DNA from: Takakia lepidozioides
Lineage: Eukaryota > Streptophyta > Takakiopsida > Takakiales > Takakiaceae
Reading direction: 5' to 3'
Assembly (NCBI GenBank): GCA_030704615.1
Contig: CM060734.1
Location: 31,636,042-31,700,041, forward strand
Length of the DNA: 64,000 nucleotides
Shown piece by piece: positions 9,690 to 21,200 of this stretch. How positions within the stretch are numbered: position 1 is the first letter of the stretch; the number at the start of each line of letters is the position of its first letter. The notes under the pieces were generated by a model, which made no database searches, had not been told where the DNA came from, and was given only the letters and a program-made list of their open reading frames with translations. The position numbers and the translations under genes are program-made.

Positions 9690-12440
9690 ATTGACCCCGT
9701 GCCCAGTTTCAGTGGGAACAAAAGGAACAGGGCTGACGTTGGTAGTAAGACTTACCATCGTATAAGGAATTAATCCGGGTTTTCCAGATATCCTCTAGAA
9801 AACCCTTCACACAAGCATCAATCTGCTGTGTGATTTGCCCAAAAACTAGGCCTCAGGAGGGCCTGGGCTTTTGGCTCAGCCTCGAGACTTTCAAAGTTGG
9901 TAAACAGGGGTACAGGCACAATTCCCTTGATAGAATTGAAGAGAGCCTCTCTTTGGTGAGAGAACCCGGACAGCGTATCAGAATGAATACTGTCTTCAGA
10001 TTGCCCACACAACGGACAATTGCACTCTCCCTTTCCTCTCTGCTTCTGTTTGCTGTTCAAAGTAGGCTTCCTGCCCTGAGTTTAAATTTCAGTCTAGTGC
10101 CGAGAGTGGGTAGACCCTTGAGGTCATCCAAGATGTCCACCCCCATGTCACTGACTGGAAACAAGTTCAGGGAAGTTCTCTGCCTAACTTCATTTTCATC
10201 AGACAATCTCATGGCAACAGACATGGCCTCAGACACTACAGCCTCTAAGGCAGATTTATCCAGCAGGGTCAAGACTTGCGGATCCAGGTCCAGGTCCTTG
10301 AGAATCTTTTCTACTCTCTTCTGCCAGGACTTAGCCTGTTTGACAGGGCGGTCCTGTTTCCAAGATATAGAGTCAATCAACTTAGGATATCTGGTGTTGG
10401 GCATATGTTGCAGCTGACCCCACCATCTGACCTTGAATTCATCTCGTCGGGAGCTTAAGGATGGAATGCCAAACTCACCCCGAACAGCCACATTGGCTGT
10501 TTTGGAGCATGCTGACATACACTCCTTAAGCACCCCCACTTGAATGGATTCTAGAGACTTAGCCTGGTTGGAGTTATCAACCCATATAGCAGATCCATAC
10601 TCCAAGGCAGGTCTAATAACGCGACAAAGCATGGTTTTCTTAACCTCAGAGATGACCCCTCTGCAGTGGAAAAATTTAGTGAGCCCCAGAGCTTTGCCCT
10701 TGCCAGTTCGAACAACTTTCCGGATATGTGCATCCCAATTACAATTGGAGGAAAACTCAACGCCCAGGTAAGTGTAGGAAGGGAGGACCGGGATCTCTTG
10801 GCTACCCCACTGCCACTTAAGATCACTTCCTCCCTCTCCTCTGTCGTTGAATGCTACCACTGCACATTTGCTGACATTAGCCTCTAGCCCCCAAAGATCA
10901 AAGTATCTCTTTGCGCAATTAATCAACTCCTGAGTGTGATGCCACGGTAGTTCCCCGGTTCTTCTCTGTCACCCTTCTTGTATAGACTGACAATGACCCC
11001 CTGTCGCCAAGCGAAAGGGGATCATTTCAGTCTTCCAGATAAGGTTAAAGAGGAGAACTAGGGCCTCTATCATGGGATCGCCACCGTGCTTGATAAGCTC
11101 GTTGACAATACCATCAGGTCCACCAGCTTTATATCCATTTAAATGTTCAATTGCTTCCACAATCTCAGAAGAACTAATGGGAGCGTTATAAGCCATTGAA
11201 ATAATACTCCAGTTCATCATGGCTGTTTTGAATCATAGGAACAATTTTTCCAACTGTGTCCCTCCATTCAGCAGAAGACCCCTCATTGTTAGACCTAGAA
11301 GTTCTGCCAAAGATACTGTAGTGATTTTCAAAGGTTTTGACAATGTCAACGATGAAGTCACCATTGCACCTTTAGTAGTCTTCAGCGCTTGTACTTGCTG
11401 ACCGTTTTTAGGCTTGTACAAACGTTGAAGGGCCAACCATAATTTCTTGTCATTACCACCATGGTGGTTTGAGTTTATTTCACTGTATAACTTATCCCAG
11501 TATAATTTCTTCTGAGACCTAACAAGCTGATTGATATCTTTCCGGAGCTGATAGTACCTCGCCCACAATTCTTGTTGGTTTTCAAATTGCAGCACTCTTT
11601 ATAGAGGGCTCGTCCTCACCAAAAGGCCCAATGATATCGTCCTGATGGAGCCCTTTGCCCACCGGGCATTGAAGTCACCCAATAGCACTACCTGACCTTT
11701 GGCAAGGAACGAAGCACAGTCCAGCTTTACATCTTCGAAGGCTTTGTCTGCGTCAGCACTGAGGGTCCCCTCTGTGGGCATGTAAACACAACCCACAAAG
11801 AGGTCCTTCGTACTCATGCCGCCCTTCAGATTCAGTTTTAGCCAGATACTATGTTCGTACCTCAAACCCTTGTTGATAATTTCACAATTATCAAACAGAA
11901 ATCACGGACAAGAATCCAACCCCTTTTTTACCGCGTTTGGCAGAGGCTGCCTTGAGAGTACACATCCTACCTGCCCATTTATAACCATTGACATCTCCAA
12001 CCAGTTTATCCGAAGTTTCCCATGTTTCTTGCCCAGCACAGATATGAATATCATTAGTCCGAAGGACTTGTCCCACTTCGAGTTGTTTCCTTTGGTTAGT
12101 AAGCCCTGAGAAGTTGAAAGTGGCCAGCCGCAAGCCAGCCCTTTGCATGTGAATTGTTTGTCGTCTAGGTAATTTGGGATTGCTCCTGGACGCCCAACCG
12201 TTCTGCACAGGGGGGACAGTTACCCCTGTGTAGATTTTGCTCGTCTTGTGTAAACTCTTGAGTACCAAATCCTTCAGATTTAGGACGTTCAGGTTCTGTA
12301 CACTTAGGGGCATCTTGTCCCTCTGGCTGTTTGGATTAAATAAGGATGAGAATAGGCCTGATACAGTGAGTACAACCATTGTGTCACGCCAATCATTATT
12401 AGGAAAGAAAATAGGCCTAATGTGCTCATTACCTCTGATG
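9690..12440 (-). mobile_element. LINE copy 2, minus strand, with deletions in EN and in the RT core
   Basis: From 12,440 downward the minus strand encodes an APE-type endonuclease start (RLATFNFSGLTNQRKQLEV, then AGQETWE, 12,135-12,000). It continues to VLLGDFNAR at 11,670, then a frameshift and a deletion, then LQFENQQELWARYYQLRKD (11,590). An RT start with SSSEIVEAIEHLNGYKAGGPDGI (11,180-11,090) follows, and then YKKGDREEPGNYRGITL (10,980). Immediately after this comes a stretch normally downstream of the palm (INCAKRYFDLWGLEANVSK, 10,925), so the catalytic FADD block is absent. The C-terminus holds CNCPLCGQSEDSIHS, a cysteine-histidine motif near 10,010. The copy is dead. Confidence 0.85.
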
Positions 12441-12654
12441 ACTGGGAATCTTGATGCCCATGTCCTCCTGTGATTGCTGCACAACAATCCGCCACCACAC
12501 CCGCATATCATCACCGATCAGCCCAGGCCTGCCCCACATTCCCGCGCACTTACTTCATCCCCTTCGATTCCTGCCCTCTACATACATCACAACCTCAAAC
12601 CTTCTCCCAAGTCAGTGCCCTCACCACATTCTGGTGCCCTCACCACATTGTCCT

Positions 12655-12805
12655 ACCATGCCCTGTAGAGAAGAGGGGAGAGGAGAGGAGGAAAAAGAGA
12701 AAGCCCGCGGAAGGGAAGGCGAACGCGGGAGAGGAGGAGAAAGAAAAGAGAAAGCCGCGGGAGGTCAGGGGAGAAAGATCGTGGAGCGGAAAAAAAAAAA
12801 AAAAA
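12655..12805. repeat. Purine-rich low-complexity tract ending in poly(A)
   Basis: The plus strand is almost pure A/G (GAGGAGAGGAGGAAAAAGAG and similar) and ends in a run of about 18 A at 12,789. Open frames across it are compositional and are not called as genes. The region 12,450-12,655 before it is C-rich without recognisable coding. Confidence 0.6.
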
Positions 12806-12821
12806 AACATACAAAACGACG

Positions 12822-12887
12822 ATTCCACGATTCGATCCCGGGATGCATCGCGGCGGAATCGCCATTCTTACCACTACACTATCCCTA
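12822..12887 (-). ncRNA. tRNA-like sequence (degenerate tRNA or SINE head)
   Basis: On the minus strand, GGGATAGTGTAGTGGTAAGAATGG resembles a tRNA 5' end with an A box (TAGTGTAGTGG). About 30 nt on, GGGATCGAATCG resembles a B box. The expected acceptor-stem pairing (GGGATAG with CTATCCC) is not present, and a T tract follows. A tRNA-derived SINE head or a dead tRNA gene fits better than a working tRNA. Confidence 0.35.
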
Positions 12888-13038
12888 AAAACTCAACAAC
12901 CCCCTCCTGTAAAATTATATTTAAGGTGTTTTAAACCCCCCTCTGTATGTATAATGTTGTACATGGGGGGGTTTAAAATACCCCCTCCTGTGCACGCACG
13001 TGGCTGGTACATTTAATGAGGAGTGCACCCCCCGGGCA

Positions 13039-13165
13039 CCCAGTGGAGTTTGTGTAAACCCGAGTGGAGTTACAGACCTTGTCGTGTAACCTAATGTAAC
13101 CCCAAGTGGAGTTACACACCTCGCAGAGTAACCCTGACTGGAGTTTACACTCCTTCAGTTCCATG
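13039..13165. repeat. Short imperfect repeats of an AGTGGAGTTnCAnACC unit
   Basis: AGTGGAGTTTGTGTAAACC, AGTGGAGTTACAGACC, AGTGGAGTTACACACC and CTGGAGTTTACACTCC lie within about 130 bp at irregular spacing. Function is unknown. Confidence 0.6.
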
Positions 13166-13239
13166 TCACTCTCAAGAGAGGGTGTGGAAGATTTGACATG
13201 CCAGAAACTGGCGTACCATCCTGTCAGAGGTTGCACGTG

Positions 13240-14160
13240 TCTATTAAGTTCTTACATTCTTCCATACATATATATATATATAACATATTTACTTATCTTA
13301 TTTATTTTGTTTGTGTCTCTACTCTCTCATCGAGTCTCCCTGCATTGCAATTCACTAGATCTGATCCTCTGGGGCTGATCTAGATAGCTTAGAAGCAGTA
13401 CTTTCTAAAAGGCTGGACTCCTGTCTGGAGCGAGGTACTGTTTCAGTAAGGCTCGGCAATCTAGTCCACTGGACACATGTATCGACGCGCTGCACACTTG
13501 CCTGGGGCAGAACCATGTATATTCCTCCTACCATCAACGGTTTTTGGACCTTTGAAAATGCTCCGGATATATTTTGGGATACGTCATTGTCGCAATTTCA
13601 GTCTAGGGAGGTTTCGGAAATCACACACTCAATCCACTCGTCTGATCTCGAACTTTTTTGGCGTTGAGTTGACGGGCTACACGTTGGAACAAGTAGTTGT
13701 GGTGTATCTATGGAATTTGGTAACATCTGTGAATAATAAGAAACATATAGATTTGAATAAGGGGCCCAGGTTTGAAAGGGGGTGTGGGGATTAGAGAGTG
13801 GTACAAGAATTATGAAGCGGGACTTATAGTAAGTCAATTGGGGGAAAAAAAAAGGCAGGAAGGTAAGACCTATTAAATAGGGGATGGTTCATGGTTAGAT
13901 TGGGGTTAGGCGTGGTGGTTTCTAGGAGGGACGCATGTTAGGGCATCCTTCTAGAAGGTTCCACCACTTCAGGGTAGGCGGCCTTCTAGAAGGGTCCCAC
14001 CGCCCCTCTAGGGTATATAAAGAGAGCCGGGCTCTCTTCCACTGCAATGTGCATCTTACTATCTATTCTTATTACTTATTACTTAATACTTACTAGTAGT
14101 ACCTAGGGGGCTCTGCACATGCAGGGCCCCAAAAAAAATGCAAACCATGACAAAATAAAT
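13240..14160 (+). other. Possible end of an LTR element with TATA box
   Basis: A short frame near 13,735 ends with NKKHIDLN, reminiscent of the RTKHID stretch near the end of copia RNase H. A purine run GGGGGAAAAAAAAAGG (13,840) could be a polypurine tract. Downstream are two copies of CCTTCTAGAAGGktCCCACC (13,949 and 13,981) and a good TATA box TATATAAAG at 14,014 next to a small hairpin AGAGAGCC/GGCTCTCT. Together this suggests a 3' LTR, but the LTR borders and a second copy were not found. Confidence 0.3.
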
Positions 14161-14190
14161 TAATAGAAGTAGAGGTAATGATGAATAAAC

Positions 14191-15155
14191 CAGTGTTGGT
14201 GATTTTTTTCATAACCGGCGGTTCCGGTTGTTTCGAATTTTAGGAAACTATTCACTGCGGTTGTGGTTAATAAATTTTTTATGGCTAAATATAACCTCAG
14301 CGGGTTACGGTTACTTGCAAAAACCTCAAATAACCTGTGGTTTCCATCAAATAACCGCGGGTATTGGGCGGTTTTTTAAGAGGTTTTTTGCTCGGTTATT
14401 TTGAATGCGTGACCTCCGCCGGTTCCTAACTGGACCGGTTACTCATTTTTTCACCTCCGCCGGTTATATATATATATAACCGGATAGGAAATCGCCGGGT
14501 ATTAGAGAGAATACCCTAAGGGATATCACTCATTATAGCCGGCCTAGGCGGCAGCTACCGTACCTACCTAGCTTATTAGGCACTTCCATTCCTAATAATT
14601 AATAAAAATAGGATATTATTAGGCAGATTCGTTTTTATTATTTAGGCACCTCACCTAGGTAATTTCCAGTGTTGGACGGTTATTTGATTTTTTTCATAAG
14701 CAGCGGTTCCAGTTGCTTCAAATTTTAGAAAACTAGGAACCTGCGGTTGCGGTTTTTAAAAATTTTTATGGCTAGATTTAACCTGCCAGTTCCGGTTACT
14801 TGCAAAAACCTCAAATAACCGACGATTTTCATCAAATAACCGCGGGTATTGGGCGGTTTTTTAAGAGGTTTTTTGCTCGGTTATTTGAACGCGTGACCTC
14901 CGCCGGTTCCTAACTGGACCGGTTACTCATTTTTCCACCTTCGCCGGCTATATATATATATATAACTGGATAGGAAATCGCCGGGTATTAGAGAGAATAC
15001 CCTAAGGGATATCACTCATTATAGCCGGCTTGGGCGGCAACTACCGTACTTACCTAGCTTATTAGGCACTTCCATTCCTAATAATTAATAAAAAAAATAG
15101 AATATTATTAGGCAGATTCATTTTTATTATTTAAGCACCTCACCTAGGTAATTTC
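14191..15155. repeat. Two tandem chimeric units (476 and 489 bp) of hAT-like MITE plus flank
   Basis: Units start with CAGTGTTGG at 14,191 and 14,667; a third, differently ended copy starts at 15,156. Each of the first two holds a ~330-bp hAT-MITE-like body with TAACCGCGGGTATTGGGCGG and a TATATA core. In the first, that core is the palindrome CCGGTTATAT...ATAACCGG. The body runs to GGTATTAGAGAGA and then switches to non-hAT sequence: the CTAAGGGATATCACTCATTA segment, then TACCGTACyTACCTAGCTTATTAGG and CACCTAGGTAATTTC. They therefore lack the 3' inverted repeat seen in the third copy. Confidence 0.8.
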
Positions 15156-15734
15156 CAGTGTTAGGCGGTTATTTGATTCTTTTCATAAGCGGCAGTTCCG
15201 GTTGCTTCAAATTTTAGAAAACTATGAACCTGCAGTTACGGTTATTAAATTTTTTATGGCTAGATATAACCTGCCGGTTCCGGTTACTTGCAAAAACCTC
15301 GAATAACCGACAATTTTCATCAAATAACCGCGGGTATTGGGCAATTCTTTAAGAGGTTTTTTGCTCAATTATTTGAATGTCTAGCCTCCGCCAGTTCCTA
15401 ACTGGACCAGTTGCTTCATTTTTTCACCTGCGCTGTCATATATACATATAACTGGATAGAGGCCGGTATTAGAGAGAAATTCAAATAACCACCCAACATT
15501 GGTAATTTCCAAACATTAGGCATGTATTATAGTTGACCCTGCATAATAATGAACAATTATTTTTTAGCTCCCTCAAAAATTATTGTTGAGGTAGTTTTCA
15601 CAATTTTCGAGCAATTAGGAACTTCTCAGGAAAATTTTCCAAGTTTTAGGAAAAATTTCCCAAAAATGTTCTAAATTCAATTAGGCACTTGATTTTGAAT
15701 TAATTATTGCCTAATAAGCTAGGTAAGTACGGTA
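15042..15734. mobile_element. Outer MITE with 25-bp inverted repeats, TA-flanked
   Basis: TACCGTACTTACCTAGCTTA (15,042) has its reverse complement at the end of CCTAATAAGCTAGGTAAGTACGGTA (to 15,734), and both ends are flanked by TA. This fits a small non-autonomous DNA transposon with a TA target. A hAT-type MITE (15,156-15,501) is nested inside; without it and its duplication the outer element is about 340 bp. Confidence 0.7.
15156..15501. mobile_element. hAT-type MITE with 8-bp target-site duplication
   Basis: The element begins CAGTGTTAGGCGGTTATTTG and ends TCAAATAACCACCCAACATTG, which is its imperfect reverse complement. The 8-bp flanks GTAATTTC at 15,148-15,155 and 15,502-15,509 are identical, as expected for hAT transposition. 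At 346 bp it has no coding capacity. Confidence 0.85.
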
Positions 15735-16057
15735 TGACACATATCTCAACTCCACAGTTGTAAACATTACAATGTTTTACAGAAAATCTCAAGATAACCT
15801 ACTACTGGAGATAGCTTAGTTAAACGACACTTGAGAGCCTCAATTCTTGATAGCGCCCCAGCTGCCAAATGTGAAAGTCCTGGTGATTTTAATGGCCACC
15901 CTGAGTATTGCTGCCTGCTAAAAGGCCAGCCCCTGTCCTTGTTTTTGCCGTTGTCAATAAATGGGCAGGTTAGTATGTACAGAGTCAGAAACACCTCTAT
16001 GGATTTTTGTGGAGATTTCCGACCGATTTCCGATTTATCATTCCACCACAAAGCTGC

Positions 16058-16617
16058 TTAGAACAAGTGATGGTGTTTCTTCTCGGGTTCATTCAGCTTC
16101 TCCGCATCTTTCTTCTCATGGCGCTCGTGCAAGCCATAGCCGAGTGCTGCAGCAGCAGCTAATTCTCCCTCCCGCTTGTGCCGGTGCTCCTTCTTCAGCT
16201 CCTGCTCATTAACCTGTACAAACAATTCCTCGGTGACCAGAGTTACATATAGTATCTAAGAACATTACGGAGGATATTACAGTGATTGAAACACGATCTG
16301 TCCGGCTTTACTACACTTGCCTCTGCAAGAGATGTGAAGAAATCGGACAGGTAATTACATAACCCTCTCCCTTGCGTTTAAAATCCGGCTAGTCTACGTG
16401 GTGGACATCACGGATCTTCATGAATCTGATTAAAGAGATCCTAAGACCATTCTGCATGCTCTCTTCCTACTGTTAAATCGAGCAGTGAGAGTACCATGGG
16501 AGCAGCAGCCGTGCTCTGTACTGGCACTGGCGCGGCGGTATAGGCACCCTCGGTGGCCACTGCATCGCCCGCGTTGCCGTGATGGAAGAGTCCATGGTGG
16601 TGGTGTCCCTCTGCCAT
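16058..16617 (-). CDS. ASR: ABA/WDS-induced (ASR-type) protein, 92 aa, two exons
   Basis: Exon 1 is 16,495-16,617 (ATG at 16,617) and exon 2 is 16,058-16,213 with stop TAA. Donor ATG/GTACTC and acceptor TTTGTACAG/GTT are both in phase 0. The protein starts MAEGHHHHGLFHHG. It ends with the family's signature: KKEHRHKREGE, an Ala run, GYGLHERHEKKDAEKLNE and the C-terminal KKHHHLF. ASR proteins are small hydrophilic, His-rich, zinc- and DNA-binding proteins of nucleus and cytosol, induced by drought and ABA. The two halves normally joined by a longer ABA/WDS domain are compact here, and the usual first copy of the A..AYALHEKH block is missing. The exon 1 tail (TAAPVPVQSTAAAPM) is low-complexity. 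A third small exon in the 281-bp intron cannot be excluded. Confidence 0.85.
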
Positions 16618-16777
16618 TTCAACTCAGACTCGAAAAAGCACGGAGAAGAATCTGCAAACAAGACTGGAAAATTTACGCAGTTGAAGCCAGGAACTGGATT
16701 GTGATCTGGAAACGTTGAAACGTTGAAACGCCTTCTGAGAATTCGAGTGAAACAAAAAGATGAAGATCGCTGCCGCC

Positions 16778-16783
16778 TTTTAT
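16778..16783 (-). promoter_or_regulatory. Probable TATA box of the ASR-type gene
   Basis: On the minus strand CCATAAAAGG lies about 160 bp upstream of the ATG, with a GC-rich context and a CT-containing leader below it. Position and sequence fit a plant TATA box; no ABA-response element was checked systematically. Confidence 0.4.
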
Positions 16784-16799
16784 GGCCTCGCCTTGATGA

Positions 16800-18234
16800 A
16801 CTTCTCATTCGTCCTTCATTCAGATTCTTTTATCATCCATCTATAAGCAGTATCATCCCTTAGGTGGGCGGCATCCATTAGGTGACGGCGAGCTGCATGG
16901 ATGTCGGCGCGAAAGACGACACCTGGCTGGACAGGTGTCTTCCCCGCAGGTCACATGACTTTGTCCTCTGGAGACCCGCTATTACCAGTTGCTGGAGACC
17001 GAGCGCCGGCTACCGGCGGCAAGTTAGCTCCTTTTCAAGCTACGAGTTGTCTAAGCGCAGAACGATGCTCTTGTGCGAGACGACGGCGAGCACCGAAGGC
17101 AAGCATTCAGTAGACGCGATGCAGAATGACCTAACTTAAGCTATGCCCATGTCAAACCCTTACCTCTTCATTCAAGATCCTAAAGCTGAGGAAGCCATAA
17201 CATTTTACTCGTAGCACTGAGAGGTGGTGAAGAAGCAGTCCTAGCAAAAGAGAAAGAGAGGGCAGGAGCAACAGCATCACCTCATGGTGGGACATGCTGA
17301 GATCTTGCTGCCTTGATGAAACTGAGGAGACAGAGCACGTGCTATGTTAGAGTCAAAGGCATTTTGGGTCCAGAGGTAACCTGGCATCTCTGGCATGGTC
17401 AGAATCCCGTTACTGGAGCAGAATGATCGTGAGCGTTAGGATCACTACACCACTCGCAGTTTGATATCTATAAAACCGTACACTCGAGGGTACACAAGAA
17501 GCAGGCACTAATTTATTATTGCAGAAAGTTAGTCATTCAAACCAGGAGGACTGATGCCGGTCAGTGTGTATGTTTGAGATAAACAACTCAACTGATAGAT
17601 CACCACTAAAGCTGCAGTCAGCCTGCCAACTTTCTTCCATTTGGCCGGATGCCAAACTTCCCATTCTGTCGGTTTTACATAGTCAAGAAGGCAAAAACAA
17701 CTACAGACATCATCTCTCTTTCAAACCAATGCCATCCAATAGAGTCCAGCAGGTTCCTTGCCAATTGTGCCTTAGTCCCCCACCTTCATGAAATGATGCA
17801 GGTGTATATTGAGCTGATTACACTTCGAGAGCAGTACATCTCTCTGACCTTCAGCCCTGACGAGTCTGCAAATTGATGGCATTATCAATAATCAAATCAT
17901 CAAACAGTTGGTCTTGATGCTGTTTCATCAATCCAAGCCTCAATGCTCTAGAGGGTAGTAATATCACCTCCACAAATAAATATTCCATCTCAGTAAGTAT
18001 AAACTGTGTGCCCCCTGAGATGGGAAGAGAATGAGAACAAGAGATAGAGTACTGGGTAGGTTGTCTTTGTCTGTCTCTCTCTCAAAGCCAGACACTTATG
18101 CTTGAGAGAAAATAGAGGTTGGGAGAAAAGTGATATGTGGCCTGTACAGCTAGGTACATCTGAGCACCATATGGTGATATCAATAGATGGTCGTAAATTG
18201 ATCAGCTGAAGTACCCCAGCACCCAACCAGCTGC
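16800..18234. other. Intergenic, ASR promoter and FPS 3' side
   Basis: No convincing gene. The GC-rich part at 16,880-17,140 has two short overlapping plus-strand frames without known motifs. 17,500-18,234 lies directly downstream of the FPS stop codon and probably includes its 3' UTR and polyadenylation region. Confidence 0.4.
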
Positions 18235-21200
18235 TACTTCTGACGTTTATAGATCTTGGCCAAAAAAGACTTCAACACGACCTGCATACCAAATCCACAC
18301 CTCGAAAGGCAATCAGTGAAGTCAGACTTACAAGCAACACGAAATTGAGTATGACATGTCCTAAGGGAATGAAAACAGTGAAACCTCTTTAGTTCATCAT
18401 TATTGAATTGTAGTCCATTCAGGCCCAGTTTGAAGTTGCAGTGCATTTGTCCCTTTCAAATTAGACATTCATTAGCTTGTACTACAGACTGGAGCCTTCC
18501 TAGAGAGTGGCCGGTACAAGTCCTACCCTACCCATGATGGCCAACATTGCCCAACATAATACCTGACTAGCTCCACAGTAAGGATAAAAGTGCTGATGGA
18601 CTCCAAGTTACTCCTTCATTCATTTGTCAATGAAAATCTCTACATCGAGGCTACCTTAGGGCAGGGTCTGTATTATGAATGCCCCTTTGGAGTACATGCA
18701 GCTTCCATATTGACACTACACTTCAGAGACTCGCTTCAGTTCGATTCATTTACGCCATTCTGACTTCATCCATCGACCAATGGTTGTTGTCGTCACTTGC
18801 ATATACATGCTACTGAAAGGCGTTCTATCATATCCATGCTTTGTGCCAATCTCTTCACACTCCAATCAAAGTGCTATGTCCTTAATATCCCACATACAAA
18901 TTACAGAAGTCTTAGGGGATACATACTTGCAGAGCCTGGCTGTCTTGTTTCTCAATCTCAGCTATAAGATTCTGGGAGCTTTCCTGCTCGTACTCCTCAA
19001 ACACACTCTGCATTTGCGAGGGGTCCATCAGTCAACTCATGGTAAGATATACATATCATGTATTGCATGCTTTTCTCTTCGCTTTTAAAGGCTCTGTAAG
19101 GTCCAGTTTCATAAACATATCGATAATGACAAAAGTGACAGTCACTGACACAACTCCAATCCTATGATTCACTATGAGATACCTATGACAAGTATGGGAA
19201 GGGGAAGAGTCAAGAAAACCTTGAGCTGCAGCTCATTGTACACTCTCTTCACTTCTGCCACACAAGCATGGTTTGCCTTCCCATAGTTATCCTGAAAAGA
19301 AAAGAGAGAAAATGTTCAAGTGCAAGTGGAAAGTACCAAACACTCTAGTTTTGCAAGGACACTGGTTCAATAAACCTGGGTGGGGCAGACATCACCAGCA
19401 TTTAACTTCAGAAAACGATCCATCACCAGACAAAATGGATTCGCCATCAAAGGACTGACCTACGTACACCTCATAGAGTTCAGGGTTCAACCAACGTAAG
19501 AAACCAAGTTCTGGAACTATTATTGTTCAGTGCACCCAAACTTGCAAAACATCTAAAGATTAGGCTGGATGAATACTTTGAGACACTTCTTTTGTTCTTT
19601 GTTTGCCCGCTGCAGTGCTTGCACAATAAGCCAGGAACATTTGGTGTCCTCAATATCGGTTCCAACCTGCAGGCAACCCACTCATTTAGTAGCAATAGAT
19701 ATGGCATCTAAAATGGGATCCAGGGATCTAGGACATGCATATGCATATATCAGTGTGAACACCTAGTAAACTCTGAACTCATTTGAGAGCTGAAAAGAGA
19801 TAAGAATGCTTGGATCATCGCTTTCAATTGTGAAAGAGCATTGCCTTGTGGAGTAACTGAATGAGAATGTTTATTTACAAGGAGCCCATACATGAGAGCC
19901 TGTAGTCAACGACTTCATTTGCCATCCAGTTGCAATTGACGAGTCCTGTTTGACGAGGAATTAAAAGAGAGGAACATAGAGACAGAAAACTCACCTTTCC
20001 AATCACTTCAGGATCACCGAAGCAGTCAAGAAAATCGTCCTGCAGTGCATACAAAAGGTTAGAGTGGAGAACGATGATCCAAAATCCTGGGAACAAACTT
20101 TGGAAAGATAGAATGTACCTGAACTTGAAAATAGGTACCCATTTGCACAAGAATCTGTTTGGCTGCTTCAAACTTGGCTTCGTCTTCCTCTTCTGCTAAC
20201 AGAAGGGCACAGGCAACCTACACATGCACACATAACCTATAATTTTAAAACCAAGAAGTTTTTCAGATGTGCTTCTGTACTTCTGCAGGTTAGTACAGCA
20301 ACCATCGCCGTCTGCCGGACCATGATTCGACACAATTGCAAAATCCTAGTAGGCTAGTAAATCCCCATGAGACAAACAAATCTAAAGCAGGTGAAAAAAG
20401 ACCAAGACCAAGACAACAATATGCCTTAATTGACTTTTCTTATCTGCAGGGCACATTTCTGGTAAAGAACTTACTGGAAGGTAGAACGAGTAGTAGGCTG
20501 TCTTGTACTGCACAATCCGAAGGTACCTGCAAACAGATACATTCACTTACATTGGCTCACACATACCAAACAGACTAGTTCTGGAACTCACATGCAGGCT
20601 TTTGCTTGCAGTAAGTTAACCCATGCATTCAATATGATGAATTCACCTGATATTCTCTTATGATCCAAAACTGACAGCATACTAAATGCTAATGCCTCCA
20701 GTAAGGAGGCTAGTGAAATTCAGCCCTGCTCATAACTCCATAGCAAATGTGTGAATTTCAGGTAAAGTTTTGAAGTACATACGTTGGCATTACGTATTTT
20801 GATAAATCAACTTCTCCTGCTGGTGTGGTGATCAGGTCCAGCATCTGACCTGCAGCTGTTTGGTATTCCACCTGGAATTCTGTAACATCAGTGCAAGAAG
20901 GTAGAGGAACCACACACTTACCAAAACTCAAACTACCTTATGTTATCTGGAAAGCAAACTTGTACAGGACCCTAGAAAAGGCAAGATGCAATGAGGCCCG
21001 CATTAAGTATGGGAGCCAACAGACCTCATTGAAAAGCTCAAAAAGCTGAATGTAAAAGGGTGACTCCCGAAAGTGTGTCTTCAGAATTCGTGAGATGTGT
21101 GTTCGCAACACAATGCCATCATTCACAGCTATGAGGCCAACCTGCAAGCATAGGAGTACTTTCACCAATTATAAGTAGCAAAGGTCTATGAGGCCAACCT

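Noticed and set aside
12451-12934. Two overlapping 145-154-codon plus frames
   Set aside because: Purine-rich low-complexity DNA gives stop-poor frames; no protein motif.
15767-16051. 94-codon minus-strand frame
   Set aside because: Lies directly behind the ASR stop codon and is most likely its 3' UTR.
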